This document shows, piece by piece, positions 25,060 through 37,836 of a DNA stretch of 64,000 nucleotides (positions are counted from its first letter, which is position 1; every line of letters begins with the position of its first letter). Under the pieces are notes generated by a model that saw nothing but the letters and a program-made list of their open reading frames with translations, made no database searches and was not told the DNA's origin. Made by a program: the position numbers and the translations under genes. This DNA comes from Rhizomys pruinosus (taxonomy: Eukaryota; Chordata; Mammalia; Rodentia; Spalacidae): contig VZQC01010577.1 of assembly GCA_009823505.1 (NCBI GenBank), forward strand, positions 2,009,424 through 2,073,423. Direction: 5' to 3'.

Positions 25060-25182
25060 TGTTTTTTGTTGGTGGTGGTTTTGAGACAGGGTCTCCCTTT
25101 AGTCCCAGCTGGCCTAGACTGGATCTGCCTGCCTCTGCTTCCTGAGTGGGATTAAAGGAGTAGGCCACCATGCCTGGCTAGT
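25060..25182 (-). repeat. B1 SINE, internally deleted
   Basis: Complement of B1. The usual GGAACTCACTCTGTAGACCAGG block is missing. GTAACATGT lies on both sides (target-site duplication). Confidence 0.9.
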
Positions 25183-25337
25183 AACATGTAATTTATAGAG
25201 AGAGATTTATAGATGCTGAATAGGCAGATGTGGAATATAGATGTAACATGCCCCACTCCCTGCAGACAGCATAATACAAAACGTGGGATTATTTCTATTA
25301 GCCTCCTCCAGTTTTAGTTTTCAAGTCAATAAAATCA

Positions 25338-25492
25338 TTCAGTCTTTAATCCCAGCACTCAGGAGACAGAGGCAGATAGGCAGGTGGATCTCTGTGAGCT
25401 CAAGGCCAGCCTGATCTACAGAGCAAGCTCCAGGCCAGCTGGGACTAAAGGGAGATCCTGTCTCAAAAATACAAAAAGAAGAAAAAAAAAGA
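25338..25492 (+). repeat. B1 SINE
   Basis: CTTTAATCCCAGCACTCAGG, GCTCAAGGCCAGCCTG, GAGATCCTGTCTCAAAAA. The following 25493-26464 contains no gene, only a short (CA) stretch near 25760. Confidence 0.93.
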
Positions 25493-26464
25493 TAGGGTAC
25501 AATTTAGGGACCTAGCAATAGTGTCAGAATTAAGAAAAGGAACTGACTTATTTCTTTATGGAGATGTATCTTATGAAATAATATAATAAACAGAATATGA
25601 CCTTTAAATAGGCATAACTTTTACTAGCCAAAGAGAGGCCATGAATCATCAAAATTGGCCAGAAGGAATGAAGTTCAAACTGCTGCAAAATCATGGAAGG
25701 TAATTAGGTAGAATGTTTTAGCATATCCAATGCTCATCTTAACTGGAGGATTCACTTGAACACACACAAACACACACACCACACATTAGACAAAATTAGA
25801 TGTTACATTGAATCTTGTGGTTGCTGCTTGGCCAAAAATTGTGAGTTAACACATTTTCATAAGTTAACATAAGGACACTGATGAGAAAAATAAAAGAAAT
25901 GTTTTAGAATTATCCTGGCACCTAGGAATACTTGAAGAAATTTTCATGAATTATTCTTCAAATCACGCTATGGTGGTTATTGGTTATGATACCACAATGA
26001 GGATGATTTTAACACAATCTATAGAATTGCCTGCAGCCTAAAGCAGAAAGTCTTCACTTATACAGGAGCAAAATACAAATATCAACACATCATGTATCCT
26101 TCCAAGTTCATTGTACTAATTATGAATAGCTCGAACGATGAAAAGACTCATTTGCATACACTGTTCTTTATCTTTCCTGTATAGTATAGAGCACCTCAAC
26201 AGGTTTAAGATCTACTGATCCTCAATCCATTCTGCTTTCTGAAAGCTATACGCAATTACTATTATTACAGCTCTCTATTCATGACAGAATGCAAAGACTT
26301 TGCTCTTCTCTTCCCTAATTATAGAAGATGAAGGTAGAGTAATACCAGGAATCTAAGTAGATAAATATTTATTGAGCTCATTGATGCTTGCTAAGCATTT
26401 TGAATGAAATCAAAGCTGGTTTACATTGAAAGCAGATTTTTACCACTAATATTGTATGTAACCT

Positions 26465-27406
26465 TTACGAAAATATATTGACTATCTTTTTCCATGTCCT
26501 TTCTAAGGCATCTTTTACATCTTTGTTCCTCAAGCTGTAGATCAAGGGATTCAACATTGGGATAATAAGAGTGTAAAATATGGAAGATACTTTATCAGTG
26601 TCAAAGGACTGGCTGGACTTTGGCTGCACATACATAAATATCAAAGTCCCATAGAAGACTGTCACCACTGTCAGGTGAGACCCACAGGTGGAGAAAGCCT
26701 TGCACCTCCCCTCTGCAGAGCTCATCCTGAGAATGGCTGTGAGGATAAGGATATAGGACACAAGGACAACCAGAAGAGAGGAAATCAAATTAAAAGTTGC
26801 AAAGAATCTAATTATCAATTCAACTCCATGTGTGTTTGAACAGAGTAAAGATATCAAGGAAATACAGTCACAAAAGAAATGATTGATGATGTTGTATCCA
26901 CAGAAGGATAATGTAAAAATATTTACAGTGACTATTAGAGATACAAATACACTGTAAACGTATGGAATTGCCACCAATACTGAGCATACCCTTTGTGACA
27001 TGATGGCAGTGTAGAGCAGAGGGTTACAGATGGCCACATAGCGGTCATAAGACATTGCAGACAGAATAAAAAGTTCACAAGTAATGAAAAGAAGAAAGAA
27101 AATTAACTGCACAGCACAAAGATGATATGAGATTGTGTTTTGTTCTGCAACAAAATTTACTAGCATTTTGGGCCCCACAGATGTTGAATATCCAAGATCA
27201 GTGACAGCCAAGTGTCGGAGAAAAAAATACATGGGTGTTTGCAGCCTGGGGTCCATGTTGGTGAGGATGATGATTCCCAAATTTCCCACTGCTGACATCA
27301 GATAGATGACAAGGAGCAACCCGAATAATGGGGCCTGCAGTTCAAGGCGGTCAGTAATGCCTTTCAGAATGAATTCGGTCACCACTGTGTGATTCTGTTT
27401 TTCCAT
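26465..27406 (-). CDS. Olfactory receptor, OR8K-like, 313 aa
   Basis: Intact single-exon odorant receptor GPCR of typical length. Marks: N-glycosylation NHT (5-7), GN in TM1 (41-42), LQTPMYFFL (55-63), [10 protein letters not shown] (118-127), [10 protein letters not shown] (236-245), [12 protein letters not shown] (283-294), and cysteines 97, 169, 179 and 189. It shares long stretches with the receptors at 11447-12388 and 39331-40284, so all descend from one local ancestor, but it belongs to neither duplicated block. The start is the first ATG, aligned with the family start MEKxN. A candidate splice acceptor (TTTCTATACAG on the minus strand) ends about 23 nt upstream, near 27429. Expected site of action is the cilia of olfactory neurons; the ligand cannot be read from the sequence. 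Confidence 0.97.
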   Translation of the reverse strand: MEKQNHTVVTEFILKGITDRLELQAPLFGLLLVIYLMSAVGNLGIIILTNMDPRLQTPMYFFLRHLAVTDLGYSTSVGPKMLVNFVAEQNTISYHLCAVQLIFFLLFITCELFILSAMSYDRYVAICNPLLYTAIMSQRVCSVLVAIPYVYSVFVSLIVTVNIFTLSFCGYNIINHFFCDCISLISLLCSNTHGVELIIRFFATFNLISSLLVVLVSYILILTAILRMSSAEGRCKAFSTCGSHLTVVTVFYGTLIFMYVQPKSSQSFDTDKVSSIFYTLIIPMLNPLIYSLRNKDVKDALERTWKKIVNIFS

Positions 27407-27640
27407 GCAGCTGTATTGCTGAATCAGTACTGTATAGAAACATTTCTCTGGTTAATATAGATCTGGTTATATGACTCTGAAGACATGTATTAAGCAATTG
27501 TGCTATAAATAGATATGTGAGACTTTCTAAACAATACTTGAAAGCAAGTATTTAGTCTACATACAGGAATTATAAATGCGGGCAGAAGTGGAGCTGAGTT
27601 TCCCATGCAAGCTACTTTTCTGAATTAAAAGTAGTCATTC

Positions 27641-27885
27641 TGGGGCCGGAAAGATGGTTCAGCGGTTAAGAGCACCGACTGCTCTTGGACAGGATATAGG
27701 TTCGATTCCCAGCACCCACATGGCAGCTAAGAACCATCTTTAACTCCAGTTCCAGAGGAATCTGACGCCCTCTTCTGATCTCTGCAGCATTGCATGATAT
27801 GGGTGCACCAACTTACACGAAGAGAGTACATTCATACACATAAAAATAATAAATAAATTAAAAAAGAAAGTCTTTAAAAATAATC
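27641..27885 (+). repeat. B2 SINE
   Basis: GGGGCCGGAAAGATGGTTCA, GGTTAAGAGCACCGACTGC, GGTTCGATTCCCAGC (B box), and an A-rich tail with AATAAATAAATT. Confidence 0.95.
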
Positions 27886-28717
27886 ATTCCATTTATAGGG
27901 ATATTTAATTCATCAATATTTTGTTAATTTTTATTGGTAATGAATGGTTAAACCCAGCTAAGATTACACATATTGTACTGAATTCAGTCTCCAGTCCTAG
28001 CAATATCCACAAGTTAATTTCTTCTTTAGTTAAGACATTAATAAGCCATTAAATAAAAGGAAAGAAAGAAAAAGAAAGAAGGATGGAAAGAAGGCTGGAA
28101 GTAAGGAGATGTATGATAGATAAATGAAAATTAGATGATAGATCTGATAGGTGGGTAGATAGATATAAATAATAGTGATTGATGACAGGTAAAGATACAA
28201 AAAAAGATAAGTATAAATTTATAAGCCAAAAATTTTGAATATTTGATTTTTGGTGTTTGATAAGTGAATAAAAAATAATTATTTCAATGATAATTATTTT
28301 TCAATTCATTTTTCATAATCACATTCAAGTATTAATATATCCAGTACCATAAAATACATATTTTAATTATATTATAAAACTTTCAAAATGCCAAATTCTA
28401 AAATGCTTATAAATCACTAATTTAAAATACAATCTAAACATTTTACATTGATTAGCATTAAAGCTGAAAATGTTAACGTACTTGTAAACACTGGACAAAT
28501 ATGTAAACAAAAATTCCAACAGATGATAATGTATTTCCATGAATAGTCACACAGATATATTCCTGGATTCAGTGTCTAACTTGGAATGAATTATTTAATG
28601 TACCCCAAAATGGTAATTTTCCAAAATTATATATATATACCTCAATGCTTGTGTTTAAAGTTGAGATATTAAAGGTTTCAGTTTTTATATTATCTATAAG
28701 TAGTTGTTATAAATCAG

Positions 28718-28752
28718 TGTTTGTGTGTGTTTGTGTGTGTGTGTGTGTGCGT
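28718..28752 (+). repeat. (GT)n microsatellite
   Basis: A short GT run with TTTGTGTG interruptions. Confidence 0.9.
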
Positions 28753-28821
28753 GTCTTTTGTTTTGTTTTGTAAGTTTCAGAATCAGCCTTGTGGTTTTTC
28801 TCATGTTAGCCAAGAGCCCAT

Positions 28822-28925
28822 TTCTGTGAGTTCAAGTCCAGCCTGGTCTACATAGTGAGTTCCAGAACAGCTGGGAATAAAGGGAGACCCTGTCTCAAAA
28901 AGACCAAAAAATAAATAAATAGAAT
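28822..28925 (+). repeat. B1 SINE, 5'-truncated
   Basis: Starts inside B1 at TCTGTGAGTTCAAGTCC and ends in CTCAAAAAGACC plus an (AAAT) tail. Confidence 0.9.
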
Positions 28926-28929
28926 AACA

Positions 28930-31900
28930 TTGCCAATGCATGATTTATTTTTAAGAAAGCCTCATTATGAAACTCTGGCAATCCTTGCATTTGGGAATCT
29001 CTTGCTTCCTCCTCTGAAAGATATAACGTGCTTGTTTAGTCATGAATGCATTTACACCAAAGACAATTATTTACTTGTATATATGTATATCCTATACAAG
29101 GACTAATTTCTTTCCTGAGATAAGATGTTGAATAAATTAAGTATAGGTTAATTAGGACATAATGCATGAAAACTTCCCTATTATCTACCCCACTATACTC
29201 CCATTCTCTGCCTAAAATTAGAAAAGCAGCTTGCTATTGATTTGCATGGCTTGTCTTCTCATGTTTTTATGCTTACATTCTATTTTAATATTACTTACAC
29301 ATTCAATTTAGCAAAAGTATTACAATTCCATTGTGGCCATTTTATTGGAACTGAAATATGCTTATTTGAACATGGCAAATTTAATTTACCTTTCTGTGGA
29401 ACAACCTGGAATAATGTATAGAAATTTGAGAAGATGTGGCAAGAAAGAAGTCATTGGTATTGATTTTATACAATAAATATCCATGTAATTTCCTTTGGAC
29501 TCATTAATAATATAGATTGACAATATACATTTAAATATAGTTATACAATGTTTATAGCGGATACCATAGAATACTGTACTCTAAACTTCAAATAAAATAG
29601 ATTGATTTTTATATAGTTGCAAGTTTATCTGTGTGCATGTGCGTGTAATTGCATAATAGTTATAAAAATTTCTTCTAAATACACTATGGCAAATTATACA
29701 TAAAACAGCTGAATAACCAAATAAACTTATCTAAATATTTTTAATAAAGCAAAAATTGCTACGTATAGCAAAATGAGTAAACGACACTGAGGCTATGTGA
29801 AAAACTGTGACTGTGTTCAACAATTGAAGAAAAAAATCATTAATAAATGGTAATGACATAAATTACAGTGAACATTGTGGTTTCAGGCATCAGAGTGTCT
29901 GCTACAAGGAAATAAATGTAGTTATAAAGTTTATAGTATATATGATTTCATGATGGATAAAACGCTTTTATCATATATGAAACATTTGTGAGGTTGTGAC
30001 TTGATAACCATTCCCTGCCTCAATCCACCAGCTTTCTATTATTAAATATAAGATAAATTAATTCATATAAGATAATATCTTTAATACATATAACCAGAAC
30101 CTATTTCAATCTTATGTAGCTTTTTGAGAGGGGTTTGTAATAAAAAGTATGTTAAAAAATGAAGCATAAATGAAAAGTAAGTGTAAATATTCATCTGAGG
30201 TAAATGAGTGAACATTTTTCCCCTCACCAGTTTTGTAGTTCAGTGAATAGAGACATTGCTTTTCAAACTTTGTTAACTTTACACAATTTGCCATTTTTAT
30301 TTCTATATTCTTCAAAATTCAGTGCAGCTTCTCTATGAAGTGAGTGATTTATTATTGCCATAAAATTGGCTGCCTTAAAGTTACCTGAAAAATCAAGTGT
30401 CTTGACTATCCCAATATGAAGTTGAAAGTCACTTTGCCTTTGAAGAAGATGAAGAGGGAATGTCTTTTTTTATTCAATAATATAACAGAAAATACTAGAT
30501 CCACCAAACACTTAAATATATGGATGAGGGACAAGATGAAATAATTAGTTTAAATTTCTACTTCTAAATACTATTAACTTCCTTTTAGTTATCTTTCATT
30601 CTCATTTACCTTGGAAACATGTTGGATGAAATCATTTACATAAAATATATTCTCTAAATCCAGCATTCATTTTAGTATTCATTCATATATAAACATTTTA
30701 CCTCTAAACACTGAGAAAATGTTCCAGAATAAATATGAAGAAAGTAGAAGAGAACCAACTGCGGGCACTTGAAATAACAGAAAATGAGTGAGTGAGAAAT
30801 GAGCTCTTACTTTAGGTATCGCACCCAGGGTACCTAAGGCCAGTCTTGAATATAGTAGTATATGTGACAAAACTTCTGTGTTCGCTACTTGTAGTGAAAC
30901 ATATATCTTTATTCCCTCATGTGCTTCTTAATATTTCATTCTTTAACAATTCATAGAACTTTTTTGAACTTCAGCTATCTTCCCTGTGGAATTTCAAACA
31001 ATATTTGAATATCCCTAATGTGTCTGAATACTTAATGAATTGCCTAGAGGCTGTACATTAATTGTCAGGGAAAATTTGTAGTTCACTATGCATTTATCAT
31101 AAGCATGAGCAAACTATTTTGATTGATATACTGAATTTTCTCTTTATTTTTACTATAAAATTTTTCTTTTACAAAATTGAAATGTTTTGTGTACCATTCA
31201 TCATTCTTCCAGTCTTGGTCTAAGCCACATGACCTATCTCTCTTGGAGTTAATCACTGTGTTCATTCTTATGCCAGTTGCCATTGCTCAAATATAAATGT
31301 AATGCATAACCAAACTATGTTAGCAGAGAGATAAAAAAAAGACAGTTTAAAATTTAATGTTTTACCCTATAAGGTACTTTGCTGCTGATGTTCAGTTTTG
31401 GTTCCTTTTGGTTAATTTGTTTATTTGAAATTTTCTCTAATTTTTGTGAATATATAGTCATATGAGAAATATATATAGTATTCACAATGTCTGATAATTA
31501 AATATGTATACACACATACACACACATACAGAGAAATGAGAAAGAGACAAAGAGAGGTAGAGAAAGAAATATACTTACACCACCAATGGGGTGGAAAATT
31601 TTTCATTACCTGTTGTCAACAATGCATTGAAATGTCAATGGTTAGATGTGCATTAAGATTTTGTAACTTTTTTTGAGAGTTTGATGGCACTTTGCATTAA
31701 CCTACCATTTATTGATTCATCAAATGACTATATGGATCTATTCTCCCAATAATTCATATATTTATGGTTGATTACTATAATAAGGAGAGAATTAGTAAGC
31801 ACACATGTAGAAACAACTTTGCTTTCCATCAGTGGATTATGTACACAGATGAGAAGACAAAATAAAGCAGAGGAGATCACAGCATTCAGGACAATACCTA

Positions 31901-32300
31901 TTCAACAGAATCAGGAAAGTAGAAGAGGAAAAGCTGATTTCTGTAGATGTAAAAAAAAAAAGTAATAATTGTGAGAGCAAAGGTGTGTTAAAGCTTTTGT
32001 GCAAATTCAGTGGACTCACATTAGGACAGCCTCAGTGTACCAATATTTATATTAACATACAAAGTTCCACTGGAATGGGAAGGTCACAATAAGTGTAGAC
32101 ACTGGGTAACAGTCACATTATTTTGTATAATATTCTGTACCCACATTATTGGACTGTGATTGGATCTCTATAACTTATTTCATTTTCTGCATGCTATTTT
32201 GCATATAAATTGCAGGTCCTTCTGTGTGTTCATTTTTGGTTCCCTTGCAGCATAGATATGCTTCTTTCTACACTGTACTTTATGTCAGGTTCTCTTTATG
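28930..32300. other. AT-rich gene-free stretch
   Basis: I see no OR motif, SINE or coding frame of note here. Small chance ORFs only. A CACACATA run lies near 31510-31530 and a polyA near 31950. Confidence 0.6.
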
Positions 32301-32309
32301 TACTTCTGT

Positions 32310-32420
32310 TTGGCCTGGAACTCGAAATGAAGGCCATGCTGGCCTTGACCTCACAGAGATCCACCTGCCTCTAATTCTCAAATAGTGATATTAAAGGATT
32401 GTAGCATCACTCATGGCTGG
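32310..32420 (-). repeat. Diverged B1 fragment
   Basis: Complement pattern GCCTGGAACTCGAAATGAAG, GGCCTTGACCTCACAGAGAT, CACCTGCCTCTAATTCTC. Confidence 0.65.
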
Positions 32421-32729
32421 GAGCAAAGGTGTGTATCATCATGTCCAGCATCTCCCCATTGCTTGAAGAAATTTCTTTGGTTCTTAGACATATATTTCTG
32501 ATTGCCTCTCATCATAGTGTTTTGTTTCTTTTGTTTCCTTAACATTATAAATGATATAAATGATATTTTCTGTGTAAATAACACAAAATTCTGTCACATA
32601 CTAACTTAGGTATTAGTTTTGACATATTCCTAAATTCATCAGTTAACATTTTGCTTAGAATTTTCATAAGTATAATAATAGTTTTTCAGTTTTTGATATT
32701 AGGGATAATCCTTTTAAGCTTGAAAAAAA

Positions 32730-32935
32730 AGGGGCTCAGGCATTTAGAGCGCTTACTGCTCATTCAGGTTCCAGTTCTCATAACACATATGATAACACAC
32801 AATCTCCTGTTAATGCATTTCCAGGGAATCTGGTAGCCTTTTCTTATCTCAGTGTTCTGCTCTGTCTTGCTGCCCAGAAACACATGCAATCAAAATGCGT
32901 ACACATAAATAAAATAAACAATAAACAAATAAGTC
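32730..32935 (+). repeat. Old B3-like SINE
   Basis: GGGGCTCAGGCATTTAGAGC start, GTTCCAGTTCTCATAACAC, ending in ACACATAAATAAAATAAACA. Confidence 0.6.
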
Positions 32936-33234
32936 TTAAAAACATTGAAAGATGAATTTATTCTCTTCCATTCCCTCTCCTTTCCCTCACATGTTTTATG
33001 TTGGAATTTTTGTGACCGGGAAAGACATTTTGAAAAGTTGTTTATTCATTTTATTTAAGCGCGTAGCATAGATCACTGATTAAGCCATTATCACTGATTA
33101 TATGGGGAAGTTAGAAAGTTATTTTAACATAATTTCCATTTGGAATCCTCTTCATCCATGAAGTTGTTTATAATGAATTATTGTGTGTCTTTAGTAATGA
33201 AAAAAATACTCAATAGTTTAGTTACTTTTCCTTT

Positions 33235-33650
33235 TGCTCTGACAAAATGTCAAAGAAAAGCAACTTAATGGAGATAATGTTTATTTGAGCTCACACTTCC
33301 ATTCTCAAGCGATTCAGTCCATCATGGGAGAAGTCTTGGTAACAGGAAATCCAGGTGCCCAGTCACACTCCGTCTACAGTCAGGAAGTGGAAAGTATTGA
33401 AAGTTGATGCTTAGCTCCTGTCCTCTTCTTTATATAGTCAGGGAACATGGCCTATGAAATGGGTGCACTGCCAGGTTTAGGAAGTCCTTAATGCTTTAGT
33501 AAAAACAATGAAGAAAAATCCCTCACAGTCTGGCAGAGACTCCTTTCCTAGGTCTGTCTGTTTTTGAAAAGCTGACAATATCTAGATGGAGAAACAACCA
33601 TCATACCTCTACATCGAGGTCCTAAGCAGATTGTCTTATATAGAAACCGA
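33235..33650 (-). mobile_element. Rodent LTR-type repeat, diverged
   Basis: Its plus-strand start (CAAAGAAAAGCAACTTAATG, then GTTTATTTGAGCTCACAC) resembles the complement of rodent LTR-type repeats such as 20381-20734 or 7920-8280. Boundaries and family are uncertain. Confidence 0.4.
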
Positions 33651-33662
33651 TTGACCAATACT

Positions 33663-33664
33663 TT

Positions 33665-33719
<55 letters not shown>

Positions 33720-33888
33720 TTTTGAGACAGGGTCTCTCTATAGCTCCAGCTGGCTTGGAACTCACTCTGTAGACCAGGCTGGCCTTGAACTCACAGATAT
33801 CCACCTGCCTCTGCCTCCTGAGTGCTAGTATTAAAGACAGGCACCACCACATGCACTCTTAATGCTGAGCCATCTCTCCAGCCCCTGT
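33663..33888 (-). repeat. (TTTA)n plus B1, abutting B2 5' remnant
   Basis: A TTTA tract (about 33663-33720) is followed by a B1 complement (GAGACAGGGTCTCTCTATAG to GCACCACC). Directly after it, GCTGAGCCATCTCTCCAGCC is the complement of a B2 5' end, so a B1 probably inserted into, or replaced the body of, a B2. Confidence 0.85.
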
Positions 33889-34089
33889 CCAATATTTTTT
33901 CAACATTTTCATTCTAAAATTAATTCAAGTTTAAATGATTTTTGAAATATAACCAGTATCAAAAAGGTCAATCTTGAAACATATATTCAAACTATTTATG
34001 TTTACTCAATAATCTGAGCCAAAATACAGCAGATTCTGATCCAATCTTGATTTATACAACTTACATAATATAAACTGGTAACACCAAAT

Positions 34090-34433
34090 ATTGTATACCT
34101 TCTTCCATATCCTATGTAGGGAATATTATATATCTTTATTTCTTAGGCTACAGAACAAGGGATTTGGCATGGTGATAATCATGGTATAAAAGATGGAGGA
34201 TATTTTGCATGTCAAATGACTGGCTCAATTTAGACTACACATATATAAATATCAAAGTCCCGTAGACAACTGTGACCACTATCAGTGGGAGCCTGGGTGG
34301 GGAAAGCCTTGTGTCTGCCCTCAGCACAATTCTTCCTGAGAAAGGCTATGAGGATGAGCAAGTAGGACACAGAGACCACCAGAAGAGAGAGAAGAAATAA
34401 AATCAAAGGCAGCCAAACTTAGACAGACAGACA

Positions 34434-34477
<44 letters not shown>

Positions 34478-34802
34478 CACACACACAGTTCACAGGTAAT
34501 GAAAAGAAGAAAGGAAGCTTCTTTTTTATTGAAAATATATATTCTGGCCCACAACAAAATTTTCTAGCATTTTGGGTCCCATGTCTATTGGATATCCAAT
34601 ATCAATGGCTGCCAAGTATCCAAGCAAAAGGTAATGGGTGATCTTCTGGAGTCCATCATCATGATAATGCCCAAGTTGCCCACTAAGGAGATAAGATAGG
34701 TAGATAGTGAGGAAAATCCCAAATAACGGAGCATGTATTTTAGGACAGTCAGTAATGCCCATTAGGAATAATTCAGGCACAACTATGAAGTTTGTTTTGC
34801 AT
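34090..34802 (-). pseudogene. OR8K-like receptor pseudogene with AC tract
   Basis: OR remnant. The N-terminal part reads as ELFLMGITDCPKIHAPLFG with TM1, a damaged TM2 and GPKMLENFV. It is recognisable to FITCEL at about residue 112, then an AC microsatellite follows, and homology resumes at AAFDFISS, the region near TM5. About 85-90 residues ([10 protein letters not shown] through the extracellular loop 2 cysteines) are missing. The C-terminal third (KAFST-like, then YGTLIFIYV-like, LNPL-like) is present with further frameshifts and substitutions. The ancestral start is probably at 34800-34802; the end near 34090 is approximate. It cannot make a receptor. Confidence 0.93.
34424..34492 (+). 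repeat. (AC)n microsatellite inside OR pseudogene
   Basis: AGACAGACAGACAG leads into a long AC run with one ATGT interruption. It sits exactly at the junction of the two remaining OR parts. Confidence 0.97.
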
Positions 34803-35399
34803 TCAGGATTATCACAGAATTTATTCTGTAAAGGAACAATTGCATGCTCAAGAGAGTCCCAGTGTTATTACATGGTCATTTATTAAGCAGTGCTACTATA
34901 CAGTAGGTCTATTGAAATTGTCTAATGATTATGCTCTTGCAAAGTTGTTTGGACAAATGAAGCATGAATAAATTGTTTAATGTTTCCATGGTATTTATAA
35001 TATTTATAAATAGTAATTAAGGACAATTGTTTTCAGGGATGCTAGAAACAATGTCCAGTATTTTGTCCATACTCAAGAAATCTACCATTCAATTACAATA
35101 TCAAAACTTGATTTGTTTCAAATGACAGTTCCCTTGTATATTCACAGCAAATCCAGTATTCACAGAACTCCTTCCCCTCCTCGAGAGTGTTTCAGTTATT
35201 TGTTTAGCCATAACAGTACTTACATGAAAAATCATTTTTAAAGTTTATATGTATGTTAATCATTGCAAAGACTCACCTTCATAGCTAGTAATAAAATGAT
35301 GGTTAAATAATGAATATGAAGAAGAGCTTAATTAATTCATAAAATATGCAAAATTTCCCAATCAGTATCAATAATGAAAATGAACTGTTTATGCATATT

Positions 35400-35548
35400 A
35401 TTTTTTGTCTTCTCAAGACAGGGTCTCCCCGTAGCCCCATCTGGCCTGGAACTCACTCTGTAGACCAGGCTGGCCTTGAACTCACAAAGATCCACCTGCC
35501 TCTGCCTCCTGAGTGCTGGATCAAACGCATGCCCCACTATGCCTGGAA
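35400..35548 (-). repeat. B1 SINE with target-site duplication
   Basis: Complement of B1 from TCAAGACAGGGTCTCCCCG to CCACTATGCCTGG. GTTTATGCATATT occurs on both sides. Confidence 0.95.
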
Positions 35549-35639
35549 GTTTATGCATATTTTAAATATCAGTAGAGAAATCATAGATGGAAAAACACTT
35601 GAAAAATGATATACATTTTATAAATATGAAGTAAAATTG

Positions 35640-37385
35640 TTTGGGGAACAAAAGATAGAGGAATGAGTTCTAGACAATGGGATGGATGGTGTCTCTCAGA
35701 TTAGAGGTCACTAAAATCAAAGTTTCTTCCTGCTGAATTCAAGCAAGACCACATTAGGTCTCTCCTACCCCATGCCATCTCATGGATGGTTATGAACCAG
35801 CACTCTTCAGAGGCTGATATCTGCTTTCTTGAATGAGGATAATGTGGCATTGGTAAATTGTTATCAGCAAATGACTAGAGAGGGACGTGTGGATGTGAAA
35901 ATTAAAATGATTATGAAGGTAGTGACAACATTTATGAGCCAATGGGTTCAGGATGAGTCCTGAAACTATTTGTCCTGTGATTCTCATGCCTGTTTGTCTA
36001 ATTATTGAAAACAATTCAGGTAAGTTTCTATTATGTCTCTGCCCAGGCCAGAATAATTTACATAACATCAACATTCCTCCTCTAAGACTGGCAAAGACTT
36101 CCTTCACCTTTCAGGAAATCTTACGCCTCTAATTTAGACTGGACTGCTACTAAGTAGTGTAACTGATCCTGATTCTTATCAGGCTTTAATTAAATTCCTG
36201 AAGACTTTCTTGTATGTTTGAGATAAAAACATGATAGAATGTTATTATGTAGCTAAAACCTCCCCAGATTCCTGTGTCAAGACACACAGTTAACCCCCAG
36301 GCTGCAAGTAGGCAGAGTTTTATTTTGCTTGAATGATAAGTTAAAGGGATGGGAAAGATCTGGATATTGAGAGCCATGTTTCCATTTGGGGTCAAATAAA
36401 CTAATGTACAAATCCAAATCTAGTTAGTGGGAAGGCACAGCTAGGGCAAGAAGCAATAGACAAAATAAGATATCTGATACAAATATGAAAGTGGCCAGGT
36501 GGAAGTTGAAGAAATTAAGTAGTTGATTAATATTTACTTTTTCATACTTAGTTCATATTTTTCAGGCCCAAAGTGACTCATTTAAATTGGCACTACTCAG
36601 GGTTATAGCATTAATGCTGGGTAAAGAATGGAAGAAGTTTAGAAGATCAGAAAAAGTTTGTGTGTGCTCTGGTAACAGGATATGAATACATTAAAGAAAG
36701 TAAGATGTTTGGTCTTTTTATATATTTGCTGTAAGCAAGAGGAATTGGCTAGTGTATAAATTAGGTTGTTCCTGATAATATGCCAACTTTGTATCATTGA
36801 ATCGAATGAGCAGAAAAATGGTTATATAGACAGATAAATGAACTGTTAAGAGGAACTTCCCTTGAAGAGTGAGTCTGAGTAGCCAATCCTATAGGAGAGG
36901 TATTCAGAAGGATGTTTTATACTAATGGAGGAAGTGCATAGGGGGAGATCCAGTAGCCTTACTGGGATGTCTGTAGGAAAAGGCTTCCTGTGAGGAATGG
37001 GGCAGGCACAGGTCTTGGCTACTAAAGAGGTGTGTGGTCAGGAGTACAACAATGGGGATCCTTTTGGTTAAGAGCAGAGTGTTTAGAAAAATTTGAATAT
37101 AGATATTGTATACTTTGAAAGCCCTGTAAGGATTTCAATGACCATCCATTCTGCAGCAGTAGGAGCCTTTGCATTTGGGCCTAGGATGATGCCTGTGATT
37201 TACCTAAGCTCACGAAAGACTGGAGATGGGGAAGGTTGTGTGTACAGGTGGGAAGAGATGGACATAGCCAACAGTTGTTAGACTGAATAATGTTCGAATC
37301 ACTGAGCAACTGATGGGTCACAATGTGATTATATACTAGATGTTTTCAAATAAGAACTTTTTTACTGGGTTTAAAATTATTTTTA
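35640..37385. mobile_element. Unidentified repeat-like sequence
   Basis: No gene. The texture looks retroelement-derived, and ACATAGCCAACAGTTGTTAG near 37263 recurs at 50273 and 63429 with about 100 bp of similar sequence after it. I cannot name the family. Confidence 0.4.
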
Positions 37386-37540
37386 TTATAATGCTTTTAT
37401 TGATGTTTTGTATATTTCAGACATCATTTTTCAGTACAATTTAGACATATTCCCCTTTTCCTTCCCCCCACCCCACCCCAGATCATGCATTCTGCCATAA
37501 ATGTCCTGCATCTTTCTCTCAGTCTTTTTTTATGTTTAGG
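37386..37540 (-). mobile_element. L1 3' UTR fragment
   Basis: The plus strand reads TTATTGATGTTTTGTATATT, a C-rich tract, then CATGCATTCTGCCATAAATG. This is the complement of the L1 3' ends at 47041-47178 and 48350-48480. Confidence 0.65.
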
Positions 37541-37836
37541 AATTCACATTTTCTTCCTTTAATTTTATATTACTCTACAATATGAATACATACCTTCCAC
37601 CCATATACAGTAATTACAGAGTCTGAAAATAAGTGGTGGATTGGCTCTAGAGCTGGTTAAGAGATTTACATTATAACAACATAGTTGCTTTCAGATAAAA
37701 AGAAATATAACAATAATGTTGTTCAGTTTGCCATTCAAATGGGAATTTGGAGTTAACATCCACAATAGAGTGCATTCATACACATACAGAAATAAATAAA
37801 ATTAATAAAAAAATTAAAAAAACAAAAAAACAAATT

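Noticed and set aside
27641..27720. tRNA-like A and B boxes
   Set aside because: B2 SINEs derive from a tRNA and keep Pol III boxes; these are not tRNA genes.
35790..36107. 105-residue minus-strand ORF
   Set aside because: No family resemblance, in repeat-like DNA, no sign of splice or promoter structure.
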